Shown in pieces: positions 15,913 through 25,598 of a stretch of 64,000 nucleotides of DNA. How positions within the stretch are numbered: position 1 is the first letter of the stretch; every line of letters begins with the position of its first letter. This stretch comes from Duganella aceris (lineage in GTDB: Bacteria > Pseudomonadota > Gammaproteobacteria > Burkholderiales > Burkholderiaceae_D). The translations under genes and the position numbers were made by a program. The notes below the pieces were generated by a model, which ran no database searches, was not told where the DNA came from, and saw only the letters and a list, made by a program, of their open reading frames with translations. The stretch lies in assembly GCF_011090165.1 (NCBI RefSeq), contig NZ_JAADJT010000009.1, forward strand, positions 186,001 through 250,000, written 5' to 3'.

Positions 15913-16965
15913 TCAGGGTGCGCCGCATTCGACGCGATTGCGGCCGGCGTGCTTGGCGCGGTACAGGGCGGTGTCGGCCTGGCGCAGCAGGCTTTCGGCA
16001 TCGGCGATTTCCATATGGTCGAACGAGCCGACGCCGAAGCTGGCCGTCACCGGCAGCAGGCGCGGGCCGGCGTAGTGCAATTGCGCCTCCAGCTTGGCGC
16101 GCAGCGTCTCGGCGAACTTGCAGGCGCCTTCCAGCGGCGTGTTCGGCAGGATCACGCACAACTCCTCGCCGCCGTAGCGGCCGGGGATGTCGATCACGCG
16201 CACGCTCTCGCGCAGCAGGCGGCCGACGTTGGCCAGCACCTGGTCGCCGACCGCGTGGCCGTGGTCGTCGTTGATCTGCTTGAAGTGATCCAGGTCGATC
16301 ATCACCGCCGACAGCGGCGAGCGGAAACGCTTGGCGCGCGCGGTCTCGAATTTCAAACGGTGCAGCAGCGAGCGGCGGTTGTGCAGGCCGGTCAGCTCGT
16401 CGGTGGTGGCCAGCTCTTCCAGCTCGCGCACGGTGGCGGTCAGCGTCTGGGCGTTGGCGCGCAGCTCGATCAGCGCCATCACCTGACGCGCCAGCTTGAC
16501 CAGCATGGCGCGCTGCACTTCGCCCAGCCGGCCCGGCTTGGTGTCCATCACGCACAGCGTGCCGATGGCGAAGCCGTCGGCCGAGGTCAGCGCGACGCCG
16601 GTGTACATGCGCACGAACGGCGCCTCGACCGCCAGCGTCATGCGGGCGGTGCGGAAGTCCTGGCTCAGGTCGGGGATCTCGGTGATGGCTTCGCCCAGCA
16701 CCGCCAGCGAGCAGACGCTGTCGCCGCGCGGCAGTTCGCCCATGCGCATGCCGGCGCAGGCCTTGATCCACACCCGTTCGGCGTCGACCAGCGAAATGAC
16801 GGCGTAGGGAACGCCGCAGATCTGCGTCGCCAGTTCGGTGAGGAAGCTGAAGTCTTCGCAGGCGGGGGTGTCGAGAATATGGTAGCGGTGCAGCGCGGCC
16901 AGCCGGAACTGGTCTGCCTGTGGACGGGCGATGGACAGCGTATGTATTTTTTCTGCGGCCAGCAT
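15913..16965 (-). CDS. GAF-GGDEF diguanylate cyclase
   Basis: A 350-residue cytosolic protein. The GAF domain spans about 25-165 and the GGDEF domain about 185-345. The catalytic motif is GGEEL near residue 266, compatible with c-di-GMP synthesis, and RVID five residues upstream is an inhibitory I-site for product feedback. There is no membrane segment, so the GAF senses an intracellular cue. A GGGAGG ribosome site lies 3 bases before ATG. First gene of a three-gene operon with DUF427 and the membrane hydrolase. Confidence 0.93.
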   Translation of the reverse strand: MLAAEKIHTLSIARPQADQFRLAALHRYHILDTPACEDFSFLTELATQICGVPYAVISLVDAERVWIKACAGMRMGELPRGDSVCSLAVLGEAITEIPDLSQDFRTARMTLAVEAPFVRMYTGVALTSADGFAIGTLCVMDTKPGRLGEVQRAMLVKLARQVMALIELRANAQTLTATVRELEELATTDELTGLHNRRSLLHRLKFETARAKRFRSPLSAVMIDLDHFKQINDDHGHAVGDQVLANVGRLLRESVRVIDIPGRYGGEELCVILPNTPLEGACKFAETLRAKLEAQLHYAGPRLLPVTASFGVGSFDHMEIADAESLLRQADTALYRAKHAGRNRVECGAP

Positions 16966-17059
16966 GGGCCTCCCTGTGAGCGACGATGATCTTTTCTTAT
17001 CAGTTTATCGCAAAACAGGAGTGACGGGAGCCGCGGCCCCCGCCGATGATGGCATTTTT

Positions 17060-17707
17060 TTATGCCTTCGCCATAATCTCGCGCAGCGCTTTTTCAAACA
17101 CGGCGGCCGGCTGGCCGCCGGAAATCAGGTGGCGCTCGTTGATGATCACGGCCGGCACCGAGTTGATGCCGTGGCGCTGGAAGAACTGCTCGTGCTGGCG
17201 CACCTCTTCGGCGTACTGGTTCGATTTCAGCACTTCGGCGGCGGCCACTGTGTCCAGCCCCACTTCGCCGGCCACGCGCAGCAGCACCGGATGCGCGCTC
17301 GGGTCGTCGCCCAGCGTGAAGTAGGCGGCGAACAGCGCTTCCTTCAATTCCCGCTGCTTGCCCTCGATGCCGGCCCAGTGCAGCAGGCGGTGCGCGTCGA
17401 AGGTGTTGTAGATGCGGTCGCGCTTGCCCATGGCGAAGTCGAAGCCGACTTCGGCGCCGCGGGCGCGGATCATCTCGCGCGCCTGTTCCTGCTGGGCCGG
17501 GGTCGAACCGTATTTCTCGGTCAGGTGCTCGACGATGTCCTGGCCTTCCGGGACCATGTTCGGATTCAGTTCGAACGGCTGGAAGTGCAGTTCCACCTCG
17601 GCCGCGTCGCCGATGGCGTCCAGCGCCTTTTGCAGCGACTTCAGGCCGATCGCGCACCACGGGCACGACACGTCGGAGACGAAATCGATTTTGACAGGAG
17701 TAGCCAT
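17060..17707 (-). CDS. DsbA-family (FrnE-like) thiol oxidoreductase
   Basis: A 215-residue thioredoxin-fold protein with an inserted helical domain. The active-site CPWC is at residues about 14-17, after IDFVSDVS. There is no signal peptide, so this is the cytoplasmic FrnE/2-hydroxychromene-carboxylate-isomerase-like branch. The conserved GINSVPAVIIN near residue 180 carries the cis-Pro loop. Its ATG overlaps the plsY stop (TAATG), so the two are coupled. Substrate unknown. Confidence 0.9.
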   Translation of the reverse strand: MATPVKIDFVSDVSCPWCAIGLKSLQKALDAIGDAAEVELHFQPFELNPNMVPEGQDIVEHLTEKYGSTPAQQEQAREMIRARGAEVGFDFAMGKRDRIYNTFDAHRLLHWAGIEGKQRELKEALFAAYFTLGDDPSAHPVLLRVAGEVGLDTVAAAEVLKSNQYAEEVRQHEQFFQRHGINSVPAVIINERHLISGGQPAAVFEKALREIMAKA

Positions 17708-18336
17708 TATTTACCTTTCGTTTTGACCGCGTCTTTGCTCTTGCTGCCGAGACGGCTTTCCTTGCCGGCGATCAGGTTGGAGATATTCTTGCTATGACGG
17801 AAAACCAACAGCGCGCTCATGACGAACACGGCCAGCAACTGCGGCTCCATACCGAACAATAAACCATAATAGAAAGGCGCGAACAATGCCGCCACCAACG
17901 CGGCCAGCGACGAGTAGCGGAACGCGAACGCCACCGCCAGCCAGGTGACGAAGGTGGCCAGGCCCAGCCAAGGATTCAGGCCCAGCAGCACGCCCAGCGC
18001 GGTGGCCACGCCCTTGCCGCCGACGAAGCGGAAGAACACCGGCCACAGGTGGCCGAGGAACACCGCGATCGCGACCAGCGCGATGGTGGCGTCGCCGATG
18101 TTCAACTTTTCCTGGTAGCGTATCGCCAGCCACACCGCCAGCCAACCCTTGGCGCCGTCGCCCAGCAAGGTGACGATCGCCGCCGCTTTATTTCCACTAC
18201 GCAACACATTGGTGGCGCCCGGGTTTTTCGAGCCATAGGTGCGCGGATCGGCGATGCCGAACAACCGGCTGGTGATGACGGCAAACGAAATCGAGCCGAT
18301 CAGGTAGGCGGCCACGGTCATCCAAACTGTATTCAT
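17707..18336 (-). CDS. plsY: Glycerol-3-phosphate acyltransferase PlsY
   Basis: A 209-residue inner-membrane protein with about five to seven hydrophobic segments. It transfers the acyl group of acyl-phosphate to glycerol-3-phosphate, the first step of phospholipid synthesis. Family motifs are visible: GSISFAVI near residue 14, GSKNPGATNVLR near 36 and GGKGVATALGVLLG near 104. Length is typical apart from a Lys-rich tail. The stop overlaps the next start by one base. Confidence 0.95.
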   Translation of the reverse strand: MNTVWMTVAAYLIGSISFAVITSRLFGIADPRTYGSKNPGATNVLRSGNKAAAIVTLLGDGAKGWLAVWLAIRYQEKLNIGDATIALVAIAVFLGHLWPVFFRFVGGKGVATALGVLLGLNPWLGLATFVTWLAVAFAFRYSSLAALVAALFAPFYYGLLFGMEPQLLAVFVMSALLVFRHSKNISNLIAGKESRLGSKSKDAVKTKGK

Positions 18337-18395
18337 TGTTTCCTCAAAGTTGTAACGCCCCTGGGCAGGGGCCGTCGAATATACACTGTCGCGCC

Positions 18396-18887
18396 CTACT
18401 CTGCCAGAGCGCAGTGCACCGGCCGGGCGTTCAGCAGCTCGACCAGCACCTGCGGCTTGATGCCGACCAGGTAGCCCTTCCTCCCGCCATTGATATAAAT
18501 CGTTTCCAGCGCAAGGATGCTATCCTCGACGTACACCGGCATCGCCTTGCGGGTGCCGAACGGCGAGGTGCCGCCGATCTGGTAGCCGCTGTGGCGCGTG
18601 GCCACGTCCGGCTTGCATGGCTCGACCGACTTGCAGCCGATGCCGCGCGCCAGGTTTTTGGTGGAGACCTTGCAATCGCCGTGCATGAGCACAATTAAAG
18701 GTTTGGCGGCCTCGTCCTGCATCACCAGGGTCTTGACCACGTGATGTTCGTCGACGCCGAGTTCGCGCGAGGACACGCTGGTGCCGCCGTGCTCCTCGTA
18801 GTCGTAGGGGTGCTCGGAAAACGCCACCTTGTGCTTGCGCAGCAGCTGGGTGGCCGGAGTTTCGGAGATGTGCTCTTTTTTCGCCAT
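18396..18887 (-). CDS. ybaK: Cys-tRNA(Pro)/Cys-tRNA(Cys) deacylase YbaK/EbsC
   Basis: A 163-residue YbaK protein that clears cysteine mischarged on tRNA-Pro. Visible features are TPATQLLRKHKVAF at the N terminus, the conserved VVKTLVMQ with its catalytic-site Lys near residue 52, and GGTSPFGTRK near 109. Length is normal. It is divergent from the endonuclease/phosphatase gene at 18935, with 47 bases between starts. Confidence 0.95.
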   Translation of the reverse strand: MAKKEHISETPATQLLRKHKVAFSEHPYDYEEHGGTSVSSRELGVDEHHVVKTLVMQDEAAKPLIVLMHGDCKVSTKNLARGIGCKSVEPCKPDVATRHSGYQIGGTSPFGTRKAMPVYVEDSILALETIYINGGRKGYLVGIKPQVLVELLNARPVHCALAE

Positions 18888-18934
18888 GCGTGATACGCTG
18901 CTTGTGAAGTAAGTTCTATCGGGAGTTTCTCATT

Positions 18935-19921
18935 ATGCAGCAGGAAATTCGCTTTGCCACTTTCAATGTTTGCAATCTTTCCCAGCCTGGGGCGAAATTG
19001 TACGACAATCTGTCGCCGCTGACCGAGGCGGAGTACCGGGCCAAGGTGGCCTGGACCGCGCGCCAGCTGGACCAGCTGGACGCCGACGTGATCGGCCTGC
19101 AGGAAATCTTCTCGATGGCGGCGCTGCGCGACGTGCTGGCCCGCAGCGAACGCTACCGCGACGCCGCGCTGGCCGGCTTCGATCCGCCGGCCGATCCGAT
19201 CACCGGCGACACCCGCCTGACGCCGCAGGTGGCGCTGATCTCGCGCCTGCCGCTGGCGGCGCCGGCCACCGCGTATCAATTGTTCCCCGAAGGCGTGGCG
19301 CTGCCGGCCGGCAGCCGCGACGCCGACCGCTTCGCCCGCGCGCCGCTGCACGCGCAGGTGGTGCTGCCGGATCAGCGCATCGTCGACGTGATCGTCATCC
19401 ACCTCAAATCCAAGCGCCCCGACTACCACAGCGGCGACCACGGCGACGACGCCATGCTGTACGCCCAGGCCAACCTGCGCTCGCTGATCCGGCGCGGCAC
19501 CGAGGCGGTGGCGCTGCGTGCGCTGCTCAGCTATATGGACCGCGACGGGCGCCGGCCGCGCGTGGTGCTGGGCGACTTCAACGACACCGCCGACGCCGTC
19601 ACCACCGCCATCGTCATGGGTTCCGGCGCCGCCGGGGTCGAGGGCGAGCAGCTGAACGGCCGCATGTTCGACTGCAACCAGATCCAGCTCGGCCGCGACA
19701 GCCTGCGCAACGTCGGCTACACCATCCTGCACGAAGGTCATCACATGACCATCGACCATGTGCTGGTGTCGGAGGAATTCAATCCGGCCTCGCGCTTCGC
19801 GGTCGGCGAGGTGCTGGACGTGACCTACCTGAACGACCATCTGATGCAGGAAAAGCCGGAAGCCTCGGACCACGGCCAGGTGCTGGTGCGGCTGCGGCTG
19901 TACCCGGCGACGCCGGCCTAG
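18935..19921 (+). CDS. Endonuclease/exonuclease/phosphatase (DNase I-fold) protein
   Basis: A 328-residue EEP-superfamily hydrolase. Motifs seen are FATFNVCNLS (N-terminal Asn), DVIGLQEIF with the metal-binding Glu near residue 55, HLKSKRPDYHS near 150, GDFNDT near 212 and TIDHVLVSEEF near 270. There is no signal peptide, so it is probably cytoplasmic. Substrate could be nucleic acid, phosphoinositide-like lipid or a small phosphate ester. A GGGAG ribosome site precedes ATG, and a terminator follows at 19941. Confidence 0.9.
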   Translation: MQQEIRFATFNVCNLSQPGAKLYDNLSPLTEAEYRAKVAWTARQLDQLDADVIGLQEIFSMAALRDVLARSERYRDAALAGFDPPADPITGDTRLTPQVALISRLPLAAPATAYQLFPEGVALPAGSRDADRFARAPLHAQVVLPDQRIVDVIVIHLKSKRPDYHSGDHGDDAMLYAQANLRSLIRRGTEAVALRALLSYMDRDGRRPRVVLGDFNDTADAVTTAIVMGSGAAGVEGEQLNGRMFDCNQIQLGRDSLRNVGYTILHEGHHMTIDHVLVSEEFNPASRFAVGEVLDVTYLNDHLMQEKPEASDHGQVLVRLRLYPATPA

Positions 19922-19940
19922 CCCGCCCTCCCCCACCGCC

Positions 19941-19974
19941 AGCCGGGCTCGGACGCGTTCGACCCCGGCTTTTT
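19941..19974 (+). terminator. Intrinsic terminator
   Basis: AGCCGGG (19941-19947) pairs with CCCGGCT (19964-19970), followed by a TTTTT run. It closes transcription of the DNase I-fold gene before the efflux operon. Confidence 0.8.
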
Positions 19975-20077
19975 GCATTTCAGCGGTGTTTTTCTGCCGC
20001 TTGTCGCACTGCGGTAGCAGTCGCTCTTTAAACTTCGTAGAGTGTCACCATGCGCAACCCTCACCAGAAAAACTACG

Positions 20078-21310
20078 ATGAAACTTGAGACCCTGCCCCC
20101 GTCCGCCCCATCCCTGCCGACCGCGCGCGGCAAACGCTGGCGCGCTCCGGCCGCCGCCCTGATCGTCATCGGCCTGGCCGGCGGCGGCTGGGCCGTGATG
20201 CAGAAAAAAGCGGCACCGCCGCCGGCGCAGGCGGCGGCCGACAAGAAGGAAAAGAAAGAAGTCTTCGAACTGTCCAGCGGTGATATCGCGGCGGTCGGAG
20301 CACGATCATTGGCGGTCAGCTTGCCCTTATCCGGCTCGCTGGCGCCCCTAAGTTCGGCCACCATCAAGTCCAAGATCTCGGGCGTGGTGGAGGTCACTAC
20401 CGTGCAGGAAGGCATGGCGGTCAGCGCCGGCCAGGTGCTGGCGCGCATCGACCAGGCCGACCTGCGCGCGCGCCTGCAACAGCAGCAGGCGATGCTCGAC
20501 GAAGCCCAGGCCAAGCTGGCGATGGCGAGCAAGAACGAAGGCAACAGCCAGGCGCTGCTCAAGCAGAAATACATTTCGCAGAACGCCTACGACGCGACCC
20601 AGAACACGGTCGACCTGGCGCGCGCCAACGTCAAGTCGGCGGCGGCGATGGTCGACATCGCCCGCATCGCCCTCAACGACGGCGTGATCAAGGCGCCGAT
20701 CGGCGGCGTGGTCAGCAAGCGCCACGTGCAGGCCGGCGAGAAACTGGCGCCGGACATGCCGATCTTCAGCATCGTCAACCTGTCCGAGCTGACGCTGGAG
20801 GCCCAGGTGCCGGCGTCGGAAATCCCGCGGGTCAAGGTGGGCCAGGACGTCAGCTTCAAGGTCGACGGTTTCGCGCAGCGCGATTTCCACGGCAAGGTGG
20901 CGCGCATCAATCCGGCCACGGAAATAGGCTCGCGCGCGATGCTGGTCTACATCTCGGTCAAGAACGACGACAGCGCGCTGCGCGCCGGCATGTTCGCCAA
21001 GGGCAGCATCGTCACCGATCGCTCGGCCGTGGCGCCGATCGTGCCGCTGGCGGCGCTGCGCGGCGGCGCCGGCGAGCAGGTGGTGTACAAGATCGAACAG
21101 GGCAAGGTGGTCTCGCAGCCGGTCAAGCTGGGCCTGCGCAACGAGGACGAGGGCTATGTCGAAGTGGTCGACGGTCTCGACGCCGGCGCCAACGTCATCG
21201 TCTCCAAGCTCGGCAGCGTCAAGCCGGGCAGCCAGGTCAGGCTGCCGGCCAACCTCGCCGCGCCGACGCCGTCCCAGCCGCCGAAAGCGGCGATGCTGGC
21301 GAAGGGCTGA
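20078..21310 (+). CDS. RND efflux periplasmic adaptor (membrane fusion protein)
   Basis: A 410-residue HlyD-type adaptor. A single N-terminal membrane anchor lies at about residues 20-39, followed by a Lys-rich linker. The lipoyl/barrel-sandwich halves sit at about 85-125 and 185-215, separated by a coiled-coil hairpin (RARLQQQQAMLDEAQAKLAM). A beta-barrel domain follows (about 230-310). I chose the ATG at 20078; the upstream in-frame ATG adds 12 poorly supported residues. The permease starts 2 bases after its stop. No outer-membrane channel gene is beside it. Confidence 0.92.
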   Translation: MKLETLPPSAPSLPTARGKRWRAPAAALIVIGLAGGGWAVMQKKAAPPPAQAAADKKEKKEVFELSSGDIAAVGARSLAVSLPLSGSLAPLSSATIKSKISGVVEVTTVQEGMAVSAGQVLARIDQADLRARLQQQQAMLDEAQAKLAMASKNEGNSQALLKQKYISQNAYDATQNTVDLARANVKSAAAMVDIARIALNDGVIKAPIGGVVSKRHVQAGEKLAPDMPIFSIVNLSELTLEAQVPASEIPRVKVGQDVSFKVDGFAQRDFHGKVARINPATEIGSRAMLVYISVKNDDSALRAGMFAKGSIVTDRSAVAPIVPLAALRGGAGEQVVYKIEQGKVVSQPVKLGLRNEDEGYVEVVDGLDAGANVIVSKLGSVKPGSQVRLPANLAAPTPSQPPKAAMLAKG

Positions 21311-21312
21311 TC

Positions 21313-24300
21313 ATGTGGATCACTAAAACCAGTATCCAGAATCCGGTCTTCGCCACCATGGTGATGGTGGCGCTGGTCGTGCTCGGCCTGTTCTCGTACC
21401 GGGGACTGGGGCTGGAGGCGATGCCCAACGTCGACATCCCGGGCGCGATGATCGAAGTAAACTATCCGGGCGCGTCGCCGGAGGCGGTCGAGAACGACAT
21501 CACCCGTCCGATCGAGGATGTGGTCAACACCGTCAGCGGCATCAAGACCTTGCGCGCCAACTCGTGGGAAGGCCGCGCCGGCGTCTACGTCGACTTCGAG
21601 CTGTCGACCAATATGGACAAGGCGATGCAGGACTTGCGCGACAAGGTCGCCCAGGTGCGCCCGCGCTTCCCGAAGGAAGCCAAGGATCCGTTCATCGTCC
21701 GCTTCGAGGGCGAGAACAGCCGCCCGATCGCACAGATCGGCCTGACCGCCACCGAGCATACGCTGCGCGAACTGTCGACCATGGCCGACCAGGTCATCGG
21801 CAAGCGCTTCCAGGGCGTGGCCGGGGTCGGCCAGGTGCGGCTGAACGGCACCACCTCGCGTCAAATCTTAATCAGCCTGCGCCCCAACGACCTGACCGCG
21901 CAGGCGGTCGGCGTCGACGAGGTGATCGCCGCGATCCAGGCCACCAACACCAATCTGCCGGCCGGCTCGCTGGCGCACGGCGCCACCGAGCAGCTGGTGC
22001 GGGTCGAAGGAAAAATGAAGGACGCGCGCGAATTCAACAAGATCATCGTCGCGCGCCGCGCCAACGGCCCGGTCTACCTGGAACAGGTGGCCACCGTCAT
22101 CGACGGCGCCCAAGAGGAGATGTCGATCTCGCGCCTGAACGGGCAGCGCGCGGTCTCGATCGACATCACCAAGGTGCAGGACGCCAACGTGGTCGAAGTC
22201 GGCAAGCGCATCCAGCAGGCGGCGGCCGAGCTGCAAAAATCGCTGCCGCCGGACGTCACGCTGACCATCCTCAACGATGAATCGGTCAAGGTGCAAAGCC
22301 AGCTCGACAACGTGAAGCACACCATCATCGAAGGCGCGGTGCTGACCATGGTGATCGTGTTCTTCTTCCTGCACTCGTGGCGCTCGACCATCATCACCGG
22401 TGTGACCCTGCCGATCGCGGTGATGGCCAGCTTCATCGCGATGAAGGCCTTCGGCTTCACGCTGAACTTCCTGACGCTGATGGCGCTGTCCCTATGCATC
22501 GGCCTGTTGATCGACGACGCCATCGTGGTGCGCGAAAACATCGTGCGCCACCTCGGCATGGGCAAGAGCCACCGCAAGGCGGCCGACGACGGCACCAACG
22601 AAATCGGCCTGGCGGTGATGGCCACCACCTTCGCCATCGTCGCGGTGTTCGTGCCGGTGGCCTTCATGCAGGGCATCATCGGCCGCTTCTTCCTGCAGTT
22701 CGGCATCACGGTCGCGGTGGCGGTGCTGGTGTCGCTGTTCGTCTCGTTCACGCTGGATCCGATGCTGTCGTCGGTGTGGCCGGATCCGGTCAAGGACCGC
22801 TTCAAATACGTGCCGTGGCTGGGCCGCTTCATGCACTGGCTGGAGGGCGGCGTCGAGTGGCTGCACGTGGTGTACGGCAAGGTGCTGGCGCTCGCGCTGC
22901 GCTGGCGCAAGATGACGCTGGCGGCGGCGTTCGCGCTGTTCGCCGGCAGCCTGCTGCTGGTGCCGATGATCGGCGGCGAGATGATGCCGGAGCAGGACAA
23001 CGGCTGGGTCAACCTGCTGATGAAGACCCCGGTCGGCTCCAGCCTCGACTACACCGACAACAAGGTGCAGCAGGTCGAGGAAGCGCTGAAGGCCTTCCCG
23101 GAAATCGCCAGCGTGGTGGCGGTGGTCGGCACCCAGGACGGCCGCAACACGGCGCAGATCGACATGAAGCTGCTGGACCGCAAGCTGCACCAGCGCCGCT
23201 CGCAGAAGGAGATGGAGATCGCGATCCGCGAACGGCTGGGCAAGATCGCCGGCATCACCTTGACCGTGGGCTGGAAGCCGATTTTCATCGCCATCCTCGG
23301 CACCGATGAGGGCAAGCTGGACGACGTGGCGCACCGCCTGATGGACAAGATGCGCAAGATCAGGGGCATCGCCGACCTGGAATACAGCCAGGAAGGCGCC
23401 AACCCGTCGACCAACGTCAAGATCAACAACGAGCTGGCCAGCGACCTGGGCCTGACGACGCAGCAGATCGGCATCGCGCTGCGGCCGTTCGTGGCCGGCG
23501 ACACCACCAGCCACTTCCTCGCCGCCGACGGCCAGAACTACGACGTCAACGTGCAGTTGCCGAAATCCGGCCGGCAGAAGATCGCCGACCTGGCCGACCT
23601 GTCGCTGGCGTCCAGCAAGCTGGGGCCGGACGGCCGTCCGGTGATGGTGCCGCTGCGCCAGGTGGTGGAATTCGTGCCGGGCTTCAGCCCGCAGGTGCTG
23701 AAGCGCCAGGCGCTGCAACGCCGGGTCGCGGTGTACGCCGGCATCGAGGGCCGTCCGGGCGGCGACGTCGACGCCGACGTCAAGAAGGTGATGAAGGAGA
23801 TTGATCTGCCGGCCGGCGTGCGTTTCGACGTCGGCGGCAACGCGCAGGAGATGGAGGAAAGCATGGGATCGGCGATGATCGCGCTGGGCATCGCGGTGAT
23901 CTTCATCTACCTGGTGCTGGCGTCGCAGTTCGGCAGCTTCCTGCAACCGGTGGCGATCATGATGTCCTTGCCGCTGTCGCTGATCGGCGTGCTGGTGGCG
24001 CTGCTGGCGACCGGCAGCACCCTGAACATCTTCTCGGTGATCGGTTTCATCATGCTGATGGGGCTGGTGACCAAGAATGCGATCCTGCTGGTGGACTTCA
24101 CCAACCATGCTCAGAAGGAAGGCATGAATCAGATCGACGCCCTGATGAGCGCCGGCCAGGTGCGCTTGCGTCCCATCGTGATGACCACGCTGGCGATGGT
24201 GTTCGGCATGCTGCCGATGGCGATCGGCATGGGCGACGGCGGCGAGACGCAGGCGCCGATGGGCCGGGCGGTGATCGGCGGGGTAATCACGTCAACCCTG

Positions 24301-24426
24301 CTGACCTTGGTGGTGGTACCGGTGGCCTACACCTACCTGGACAGCCTGGGCAAGCGCTGCGCGCGCTTCTTCAAGGCCAACCATGAAGAAGAGCGGCTGC
24401 ACGAGGCCAAGCAGGAAGTCGCCTGA
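21313..24426 (+). CDS. RND efflux permease, HAE1-type
   Basis: A 1037-residue proton-driven inner-membrane pump with twelve predicted transmembrane segments and two large periplasmic loops. The TM4 proton-relay pair is visible in LCIGLLIDDAIVVREN (near residue 400). The N-terminal ITKTSIQNPVFATMVMVAL and C-terminal MGLVTKNAILLVDFTNHA (TM10-11) are typical of the AcrB/MdtB relatives. It works with the adaptor just upstream and an unlinked TolC. Drug or metabolite specificity cannot be read from sequence; the DD pair argues against heavy-metal pumps. Confidence 0.95.
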   Translation: MWITKTSIQNPVFATMVMVALVVLGLFSYRGLGLEAMPNVDIPGAMIEVNYPGASPEAVENDITRPIEDVVNTVSGIKTLRANSWEGRAGVYVDFELSTNMDKAMQDLRDKVAQVRPRFPKEAKDPFIVRFEGENSRPIAQIGLTATEHTLRELSTMADQVIGKRFQGVAGVGQVRLNGTTSRQILISLRPNDLTAQAVGVDEVIAAIQATNTNLPAGSLAHGATEQLVRVEGKMKDAREFNKIIVARRANGPVYLEQVATVIDGAQEEMSISRLNGQRAVSIDITKVQDANVVEVGKRIQQAAAELQKSLPPDVTLTILNDESVKVQSQLDNVKHTIIEGAVLTMVIVFFFLHSWRSTIITGVTLPIAVMASFIAMKAFGFTLNFLTLMALSLCIGLLIDDAIVVRENIVRHLGMGKSHRKAADDGTNEIGLAVMATTFAIVAVFVPVAFMQGIIGRFFLQFGITVAVAVLVSLFVSFTLDPMLSSVWPDPVKDRFKYVPWLGRFMHWLEGGVEWLHVVYGKVLALALRWRKMTLAAAFALFAGSLLLVPMIGGEMMPEQDNGWVNLLMKTPVGSSLDYTDNKVQQVEEALKAFPEIASVVAVVGTQDGRNTAQIDMKLLDRKLHQRRSQKEMEIAIRERLGKIAGITLTVGWKPIFIAILGTDEGKLDDVAHRLMDKMRKIRGIADLEYSQEGANPSTNVKINNELASDLGLTTQQIGIALRPFVAGDTTSHFLAADGQNYDVNVQLPKSGRQKIADLADLSLASSKLGPDGRPVMVPLRQVVEFVPGFSPQVLKRQALQRRVAVYAGIEGRPGGDVDADVKKVMKEIDLPAGVRFDVGGNAQEMEESMGSAMIALGIAVIFIYLVLASQFGSFLQPVAIMMSLPLSLIGVLVALLATGSTLNIFSVIGFIMLMGLVTKNAILLVDFTNHAQKEGMNQIDALMSAGQVRLRPIVMTTLAMVFGMLPMAIGMGDGGETQAPMGRAVIGGVITSTLLTLVVVPVAYTYLDSLGKRCARFFKANHEEERLHEAKQEVA

Positions 24427-24435
24427 CCTGGAATG

Positions 24436-24621
24436 TTATTCCTTGGTGGCGTCGGCGGCGGGTTCGTCGTCGTCGTCGCCGTCCTGCGCCTCCAGCTCAC
24501 CCGGCTCGGCCAGGTGGGGATTCTGCTTCAGCTCGGCCTTGCGGCGGGCTTTTTCCTCGTTCTTTTTCTTCTTTTCCAACTCACGCTGCCGTTTTTCGTA
24601 CGCGAAGTTTGTCTTTGCCAT
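24436..24621 (-). CDS. Small charged conserved protein, unknown
   Basis: A 61-residue highly charged protein: Lys/Glu-rich helix (RQRELEKKKKNEEKARRKAE, residues about 10-29) and a very acidic tail with four consecutive Asp. I recall similar short proteins in Burkholderiales but know no function. It converges on the RND permease gene with 9 bases between stops. Confidence 0.65.
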   Translation of the reverse strand: MAKTNFAYEKRQRELEKKKKNEEKARRKAELKQNPHLAEPGELEAQDGDDDDEPAADATKE

Positions 24622-24692
24622 TTGCTACCTCTTCTTTATCCGGTTCGATTACCTGCTCACATTATGACGCAGTTACGGCCGACGCAAGTTTT

Positions 24693-25598
24693 TCAGCCTC
24701 GGGGATGATGTTGCGCATGCAAATGCTTCAGACGCTCGCGCGCCACGTGGGTGTAGATTTGTGTGGTGGATATGTCCGAATGACCAAGCAAAAGCTGCAC
24801 CACCCGCAAATCCGCGCCGTGGTTCAGCAAGTGGGTGGCGAAGGCGTGGCGCAGCGTGTGCGGCGACAGCGGCGTCTCGATGCCGGCGGTCTTGGCGTGC
24901 TTTTTGATCAAGATCCAGAACATTTGCCGCGTCATCGGTCCGCCGCGCCCGGTGACGAACAGCGCATCGTCCTGCTGGCCGTTCAGGATCACCCCACGCG
25001 CCTCTTTCAGATAGCGCTCGATCCAGATGCGCGCCTGCTGGCCGAACGGCACCAGCCGCGTCTTGGCCCCCTTGCCGGTGATGCGCAGCACGCCGTCGTT
25101 CAGGCTCAGCTCCAGGATCTTCAGCGCCACCAGCTCCGACACCCGCAGGCCGCTGGCGTACATCAGCTCCAACATGGTGCGTTCGCGCAGCCCCAACGGC
25201 ATATTCACGTCGGGCGCGCCCAGCAAGGATTCCACTTGAATCTCGCTCAAGGTGTGGACGAAGCGCTGCGGCTGCTTGGCGGACAGTAGCTTGAGGCTGG
25301 GATCGGCCGTGATGCGGCGCTGCCGCAGCAGCATCTGGTAGAAGCGCTTGATCACCGACAGCCGCCGGTTGGACGAGGTGGCCTTGCCGCTGTCGCCGTG
25401 GCGCGCCGCGATATAGCCCTGGATATCGTGCCCGGCCACGGCGATCAGGCCGCCGACGTCCGGCCGCATCTTCTCCAGCCAGGCGGCGAACAGGCGCATG
25501 TCGCGCCGGTAGGCGTCCAGCGAGTTCTTCGACAGCCCGTCCTCCAGCCACAGGCTGTCGCAGAACTCGTCGATCAGAGCAAGGTTGTCTGTTGCCAT
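24693..25598 (-). CDS. xerD: Tyrosine recombinase XerD
   Basis: A 301-residue site-specific recombinase that with XerC resolves chromosome dimers at dif. The N-terminal SAM-like core-binding domain spans about 5-95. The catalytic domain shows ASGLRVSELVAL (first Arg), HTLRHAFATHLL (His-x2-Arg), LGHSDISTTQIYTHV (second His and nucleophile Tyr near 275). The start at 25598 (MATDNLALIDEF) fits the family; the 83 codons upstream are out-of-frame ogt sequence. It overlaps ogt by 25 bases. Confidence 0.96.
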   Translation of the reverse strand: MATDNLALIDEFCDSLWLEDGLSKNSLDAYRRDMRLFAAWLEKMRPDVGGLIAVAGHDIQGYIAARHGDSGKATSSNRRLSVIKRFYQMLLRQRRITADPSLKLLSAKQPQRFVHTLSEIQVESLLGAPDVNMPLGLRERTMLELMYASGLRVSELVALKILELSLNDGVLRITGKGAKTRLVPFGQQARIWIERYLKEARGVILNGQQDDALFVTGRGGPMTRQMFWILIKKHAKTAGIETPLSPHTLRHAFATHLLNHGADLRVVQLLLGHSDISTTQIYTHVARERLKHLHAQHHPRG